A stretch of DNA of 64,000 nucleotides from CBDHFF01 sp965262395 (GTDB lineage: Bacteria; Pseudomonadota; Alphaproteobacteria; Rickettsiales; Anaplasmataceae), in NCBI GenBank assembly GCA_965262395.1, contig OZ253531.1, positions 1,426,001-1,490,000 of the forward strand, read 5' to 3'. Numbering within the stretch: position 1 is the first letter of the stretch; the number at the start of each line of letters is the position of its first letter. A program made the position numbers and the translations under genes. The notes below the pieces were generated by a model. That model did not search any database. It saw only the letters and a program-made list of their open reading frames with translations, and had not been told where the DNA came from. Shown here in pieces: positions 59,916 through 64,000 of the stretch.

Positions 59916-60510
59916 TATATATATATACTTATTAATACTAATATTAACTAGTGGCAATGCATACGCCTCTGATTCATGCAATGATGACCATATCAGCAAA
60001 ATTGAAGCCTACATTAATAATATAAACACATTAAGTGCTAAGTTTTATAGGAAGGACAATGAACGCATTCTTGCACAGGGCAATCTTTTTATTAACCGCT
60101 CATTCACGCCAAAGAAGAAAGTAAAAATTAAATGGCACTACACGCATCCATATAATGCAGAAATATTAATCAGGAATAATCATATTGCATTCTACGATAG
60201 AGACCTGGGATCTTATGATAAAATATTACACAGTACTCTCATCTATGAAGTTTTAGGTAAACAGACTTTGAATCTGCACAAGCATTTCAACGTAACTAAT
60301 ATAACCAGCGACAACAATAATACTGTGATCAGTATAAGTAGGAAAAAACTAGATAAAGAAGCCATTTCTTTAATATTTGATAAAGAGATCAAAACAATAT
60401 TAGGAATTTCAGTAAAAATTACGGATCATGAAAATGCTACAACTGTCTCCTTGACTGACACACAGATTAACCAAGATATAGAGCCATCTGTATTTACTAT
60501 AATTAGATAG
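59905..60510 (+). CDS. lolA: Outer-membrane lipoprotein carrier LolA
   Basis: Periplasmic carrier that shuttles lipoproteins from LolCDE to the outer membrane. 201 residues, TTG start (59905) overlapping the end of gyrB by 11 bp. A signal peptide (IYIYLLILILTSGNAYA) precedes the typical opening ISKIEAYINNINTLSAKFYR. GNLFINR, KIKWHYTHPYNAEILIRNN and FYDRDLGSYDKI follow the LolA pattern. Its presence fits the PDZ lipoprotein above and indicates an outer membrane with lipoproteins. Confidence 0.9.
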   Translation: MIRNIYIYLLILILTSGNAYASDSCNDDHISKIEAYINNINTLSAKFYRKDNERILAQGNLFINRSFTPKKKVKIKWHYTHPYNAEILIRNNHIAFYDRDLGSYDKILHSTLIYEVLGKQTLNLHKHFNVTNITSDNNNTVISISRKKLDKEAISLIFDKEIKTILGISVKITDHENATTVSLTDTQINQDIEPSVFTIIR

Positions 60511-60602
60511 TCAAACAAGTTGATTACAGCATTATAGACATGGTCAATTTTATAAAAATTAGCATAAATCTATTCTGCCTCTTATCAATATATTGATAAT
60601 TT

Positions 60603-60706
60603 ATCCTAGACAATAACTGCTCATGAAAGCGACAGCCATAACTTATTTTGATTGATCCTAGACAATAACTGCTCATGAAAGCGACAGCCATAACTTATTT
60701 TGCTGG
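60603..60706. repeat. Two copies of a 52-bp unit between lolA and the RRxS gene
   Basis: ATCCTAGACAATAACTGCTC starts at 60603 and 60655, and the units are nearly identical through CATAACTTATTTTG. They sit between two convergent gene ends. Confidence 0.9.
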
Positions 60707-60731
60707 AATCTTTTTTATAGATAACAAGCTC

Positions 60732-62987
60732 TCACAATTGTCTGCTCTTTAGCTCCCCTGCTAGAGCCTCTTCCACAGACAGCAATACTGCCTCGCTCAG
60801 GCTATTAATACGTTCATAGGGTCCCTCTTCCTGCACAACATGTTCAATAATTCCAGTAATACTATCCTCTATTTCATCAAGATTCATAGCACCCGCATTA
60901 GGATCTCCCTTTTTACTATCATTCATGAATCTTTTTAATACAGAACAAAGAGCCTCAACTACACTGGCATTTGATTTAACTACAATCGATTCAACTACAC
61001 TGGTATCTGATTTATCTGCAATCGATTCAATATACTCATTCCACAGTAAATCTATAACAAGATTCATCACGCTATTGCTATCAACATTAATATTGTGAGA
61101 AGTATCAACGCATATACCGCTTGATACAGCATGACCATCAACTAATGATTGAGCAGCCAGAAATCCTTCATCACTATACCCTATATCAAATATCGAAAAA
61201 GGGATCATATTTAATAATTGATCTGCCTCAGCACCAGGTGAATATGACTCTTCACTGACTTTACATCCTCCTGACTTTTTCCTCACTAGCTTTACTTTAA
61301 TTGGTTTCTGAGTGCTTACAGCGCCCTTGACAGGAGTTTTCGAACCCAATAATAACTCAAAATCCATCTTATTCAAACTGCTATCATTTTTGTTCCGTAC
61401 TAATGACCTAATAATTGATAATGAAGCGTCAGGTTCTTTGTTATTGCTGCCATCAACATGAGGACATTTTTCTTTTATACGCTTCAAGTAGCATGCACGA
61501 GCCTCTAGTATGAAGGTATACGCATTATTTTCATTTATACAATCCAATAGTAATTCTCGTGCACCAAGCAAATCCTGCTTTACATTTGACTTAACAGAAA
61601 ACTGTTTTAAGGCTTTGCTAACGTTCTCTATTGTGGATATTATATGTGCACAGCAATGATTTACATCACCAACACAACTAGAGCAAATCATAGCATGGCG
61701 CATGATATAATATATATTATATTCAATGAAATATTGTGAAAGTAATAACATTATATAGCTTCTTGTTTTAGCCCGCACATCTTGAGCGGCTCCAACCGCA
61801 TAAAATTGCTTCATTCTTTCCAGAAATGAAAGAAGTAAAACAAAATATGGCAATAATACTGATTTTATATCCACAGCACCAGGTTTATTGACAACAGCAA
61901 GTTCATTAAAAATAATCAGACGCTGATATTGTTTTACAGTATCTACATTAATCTCTGCAATAAAATTAACACAGGACTGAATCTTGTTCTGGATACACGC
62001 ATCAATAGCTTTAGAACGAGCTGATAGAGATTCTATATAAGCAGTTCGATTACTTAATGCAGGCTTATTATCTTTAATGGCAGATAATATAGTACAATTA
62101 CCCAGAGATGTAGCACTGGCAGCGAGAAGAGAAACATCTGGGCAAGAGGTACTACAGGCAAAGGGTAATCCGTTTTGTACAATTGCTCTACGCCCTATCA
62201 ATCCTTCATCATCGCCTTCCTCCTCAAGGATTAATATAGAAGCTGCAGAATTCCCTTTTGAACCCATAACAGTACTTTCTGAAAGCACACCAGGAGGCAT
62301 AACCTGTGAATCTCTTTTAGAATAATGAACAACAGGAGCTCCAGAGCTCCTTCTGGAGCTATAGGGGCTTATGGCTGAAAATATCGGATCCTCAAGAACC
62401 GAATTCCTGCGTGAAGCACTCGAACCACAAGAAACAGCAGAACCCCTCCTCTCGTACAACTTGTTCAACTGACCTATCTCAACTATTGATCTACTCTCCC
62501 GACGCCTCAATGCAGCTAGCTCTTCATTTCTGATATTCAATAAATTTTGATCAACTGCTCTTCGTTGATCATACTCATTTCTTAATATTAAAAGATTTGC
62601 CTTGGTACACTCATGTACACTTTTCTCCTCATCCCAAGAAGCTTTTTCTTTCCTATATACAAATTCTAATCTTATAAGCTCGTCTTTTGTACGCTCATGT
62701 ACACTTTTCTCCTCATCCCAAGAAGCTTTTTCTTTCCTATATACACAAATTTCGGCATCAACAGCAGATCTTTTCTGTATAATCTTCTGATAATCTTTTT
62801 GACATTGCTCTTCATGCAGTCCATTGCGACGCCTAAATTCTACTATAATCAATACAACTATTAATATAGAAACAATCACAATAATTGCTGCCGCAATGCT
62901 TATTGCATTGCGAATCCCGTTAGATAAAGAGGCAGAAGCATGAACTTCCATAACCTTGGTGCGTGGAACAATAGTAGAAATATCCAT
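60732..62987 (-). CDS. TM-anchored coiled-coil protein with RRxS motifs
   Basis: 751 residues. One membrane helix (about 27-51) followed by basic FRRR, so the C-terminal part is likely cytoplasmic relative to the helix or exposed to the host side. Coiled coil at about 58-170 with a 28-residue repeat (YRKEKASWDEEKSVHE at about 83 and 111). Then four basic-Ser motifs RRES (162), RRGS (180), RRNS (193) and RRSS (212), the last two inside a Ser-rich disordered stretch. The C-terminal ~450 residues are mostly helical with several Cys; no domain recognised. Architecture resembles the 5656-8736 protein, but no clear homology beyond the motifs. Confidence 0.78.
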   Translation of the reverse strand: MDISTIVPRTKVMEVHASASLSNGIRNAISIAAAIIVIVSILIVVLIIVEFRRRNGLHEEQCQKDYQKIIQKRSAVDAEICVYRKEKASWDEEKSVHERTKDELIRLEFVYRKEKASWDEEKSVHECTKANLLILRNEYDQRRAVDQNLLNIRNEELAALRRRESRSIVEIGQLNKLYERRGSAVSCGSSASRRNSVLEDPIFSAISPYSSRRSSGAPVVHYSKRDSQVMPPGVLSESTVMGSKGNSAASILILEEEGDDEGLIGRRAIVQNGLPFACSTSCPDVSLLAASATSLGNCTILSAIKDNKPALSNRTAYIESLSARSKAIDACIQNKIQSCVNFIAEINVDTVKQYQRLIIFNELAVVNKPGAVDIKSVLLPYFVLLLSFLERMKQFYAVGAAQDVRAKTRSYIMLLLSQYFIEYNIYYIMRHAMICSSCVGDVNHCCAHIISTIENVSKALKQFSVKSNVKQDLLGARELLLDCINENNAYTFILEARACYLKRIKEKCPHVDGSNNKEPDASLSIIRSLVRNKNDSSLNKMDFELLLGSKTPVKGAVSTQKPIKVKLVRKKSGGCKVSEESYSPGAEADQLLNMIPFSIFDIGYSDEGFLAAQSLVDGHAVSSGICVDTSHNINVDSNSVMNLVIDLLWNEYIESIADKSDTSVVESIVVKSNASVVEALCSVLKRFMNDSKKGDPNAGAMNLDEIEDSITGIIEHVVQEEGPYERINSLSEAVLLSVEEALAGELKSRQL

Positions 62988-63082
62988 AATATAGTGAAAT
63001 ATCTTAAGAGTATTGGGATAAAACCTAACAACAAATTATTAAACTTATACTACTCTTTGCGATGTATAATTCAGCAAGAGAG

Positions 63083-63235
63083 CAAATAATGAAGTGGCAA
63101 TGTAATTTACAGGCGCATTAACACAGAAATATCTGGAGTTTTATTGCATTAAACAGAAAGACAAATAATGAAGTGGCAATGTAAATTACAGGCGCATTAA
63201 CACAGAAATATCTGGAGTTTTATTGCATTAATTAT
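63083..63235. repeat. Two copies of a 79-bp unit
   Basis: CAAATAATGAAGTGGCAATG starts at 63083 and 63162. The units are nearly identical through GTTTTATTGCATTA. No gene spans them. Confidence 0.9.
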
Positions 63236-63657
63236 CAAGAATATTACATTATCACCCGAGTGCCTTCACTCTTTCGCATATCAGCATTATCCTGCTCAAT
63301 ATTACATGCCTTTAATTCTTATTAAGATTGGTTCAATATAATTGAACGGCAATTTATCTATAGACCCCTGAGAAAGTGCAGCAGATCCAACTTTGTTTTT
63401 CTGATCATAAGGAGGGTTGCTTTTTAATACAGATTATTACTTATATTATAAGTGGAGATATTAACTATATAATCAAAAAAATATGCTACCCCCTTATATT
63501 TGCAGAACTCCTTGAAAATATGCAAGTTAACCAGATGACTTCCAACTCCTGGCAGCATAAAAGGGTTGCTGTATAAAATTGATGTATAAAGAGTTGATAA
63601 TTTTTATTGAATACACTCAGTCAATCAATTGCAATATATAGAGCAAAATAATTATCA
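63236..63657. other. Gene-free AT-rich region
   Basis: I see no gene I can support. A short plus frame (63376-63576) has no ribosome site or recognisable composition. Confidence 0.5.
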
Positions 63658-63789
63658 ATGTACCAAATTTTTTATTTCAACAACTGATGCATAGTATCGG
63701 ATTACGCTAAATGTAGAACAGTAATGTACCAAATTTTTTATTTCAACAACTGATGCATAGTATCGGATTACGCTAAATGTAGAACAGCA
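63658..63789. repeat. Two copies of a 66-bp unit downstream of tRNA-Ser
   Basis: ATGTACCAAATTTTTTATTT starts at 63658 and 63724. Identical through GTAGAACAG apart from one base. Confidence 0.9.
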
Positions 63790-63845
63790 GTGCCTATAAA
63801 AATACTTACGTATCAATGATTGATGACTAATATTGAATTTCAAGA

Positions 63846-63933
63846 TGGCGGAAGAGGGGGGATTCGAACCCCCGACACGATAACGTGAACACGCTTTCCA
63901 GGCGCGCGCCTTAAACCACTCGGCCACCCTTCC
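63846..63933 (-). tRNA. tRNA-Ser (GGA anticodon)
   Basis: Long-variable-arm tRNA on the minus strand: acceptor GGAAGGG pairs with CTCTTCC (one G-U). GTGGCCGAG D arm and loop CTGGAAA with anticodon GGA (63899-63897). The variable arm is about 15 nt, the T arm carries GGTTCGAATCC, the discriminator is G and CCA is encoded (63848-63846). Confidence 0.97.
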
Positions 63934-64000
63934 TATTTATCTTGTATTAATAAATTGACAATTATTAATGACATGTATATTATTATAATATCATTTTATT

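Noticed and set aside
63376..63576. Short plus-strand frame of 66 codons in a gene-free region
   Set aside because: No ribosome site, no recognisable domain and no promoter; not supported.
63655..63927. Minus-strand open frame of 90 codons
   Set aside because: Its first third is the tRNA-Ser gene and the rest is the 66-bp duplicated unit; the repeated peptide is a by-product.

Overview
The window is low-GC DNA, with intergenic sequence poorer still in G+C. Its core genes are bacterial and of alphaproteobacterial type (cox11/ctaG, the DivL-like PAS protein beside tsaE, recF-fmt, gyrB-lolA). A scattered type IV secretion cluster contains a degenerate second VirB4. Together with many large repeat-rich proteins of unknown function, this suggests an obligate intracellular Rickettsiales bacterium. 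A Midichloriaceae-like lineage is my best guess, but it rests on gene content and style only and was not tested by any search.

Layout. 1-3.7 kb: a TM-anchored coiled-coil protein cut by the window edge, a small CxxC membrane protein driven by a near-identical promoter, and an adenosine-deaminase-like enzyme. 3.9-11.6 kb: gltX, a 1026-residue membrane protein with Arg-Arg-x-Ser motifs, a PAS protein that seems to have lost its kinase half, tsaE and a small acidic protein. 11.7-14.1 kb: a 165-bp tandem array, then an incomplete Mrp/Mnh cation antiporter operon (F, G, B-like, B, C). 14.3-20.4 kb: tRNA-Ala, three tandem arrays, a 777-residue possible kinase-fold protein, a PDZ lipoprotein and a small secreted protein. 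20.5-26.1 kb: four paralogous unknown genes, one frameshifted; the first three are each followed by a decayed copy of the ispH 3' end and the fourth by ispH itself. 26.2-33.7 kb: secA, a DedA/YqaA-like membrane protein, a repeat protein, fmt and recF. 33.9-37.6 kb: a proline-rich repeat protein with a small acidic partner, then ctaG and rpmG. 38-43.3 kb: two unknowns, a KefB-type antiporter, mnmE and a Sua5/TsaC gene. 43.5-46.7 kb (minus): atpD, an extra gene, a short atpC, and transaldolase. 46.9-52.8 kb (minus): virB2, a virB4 without ATPase motifs, and a VirB6-like protein. 52.9-62.99 kb: uvrC, argS, gyrB, lolA and a second RRxS coiled-coil membrane protein. 63.8 kb: tRNA-Ser.

The most unusual large-scale signal is that at least a dozen intergenic regions hold tandem repeats, and many of these are duplicated 3' ends of the neighbouring gene (gltX, secA, transaldolase, argS, ispH, and both fmt and its convergent neighbour together). 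The same slippage-like process appears inside genes as repeated, in-frame protein segments (gyrB insert, proline-rich protein, coiled-coil proteins). In the 20-25 kb array it seems to have produced an expanded gene family.

All identifications come from motif recognition by eye; no database search was run. Start codons were adjusted where a promoter, a ribosome binding site or a non-ATG first codon argued for it.
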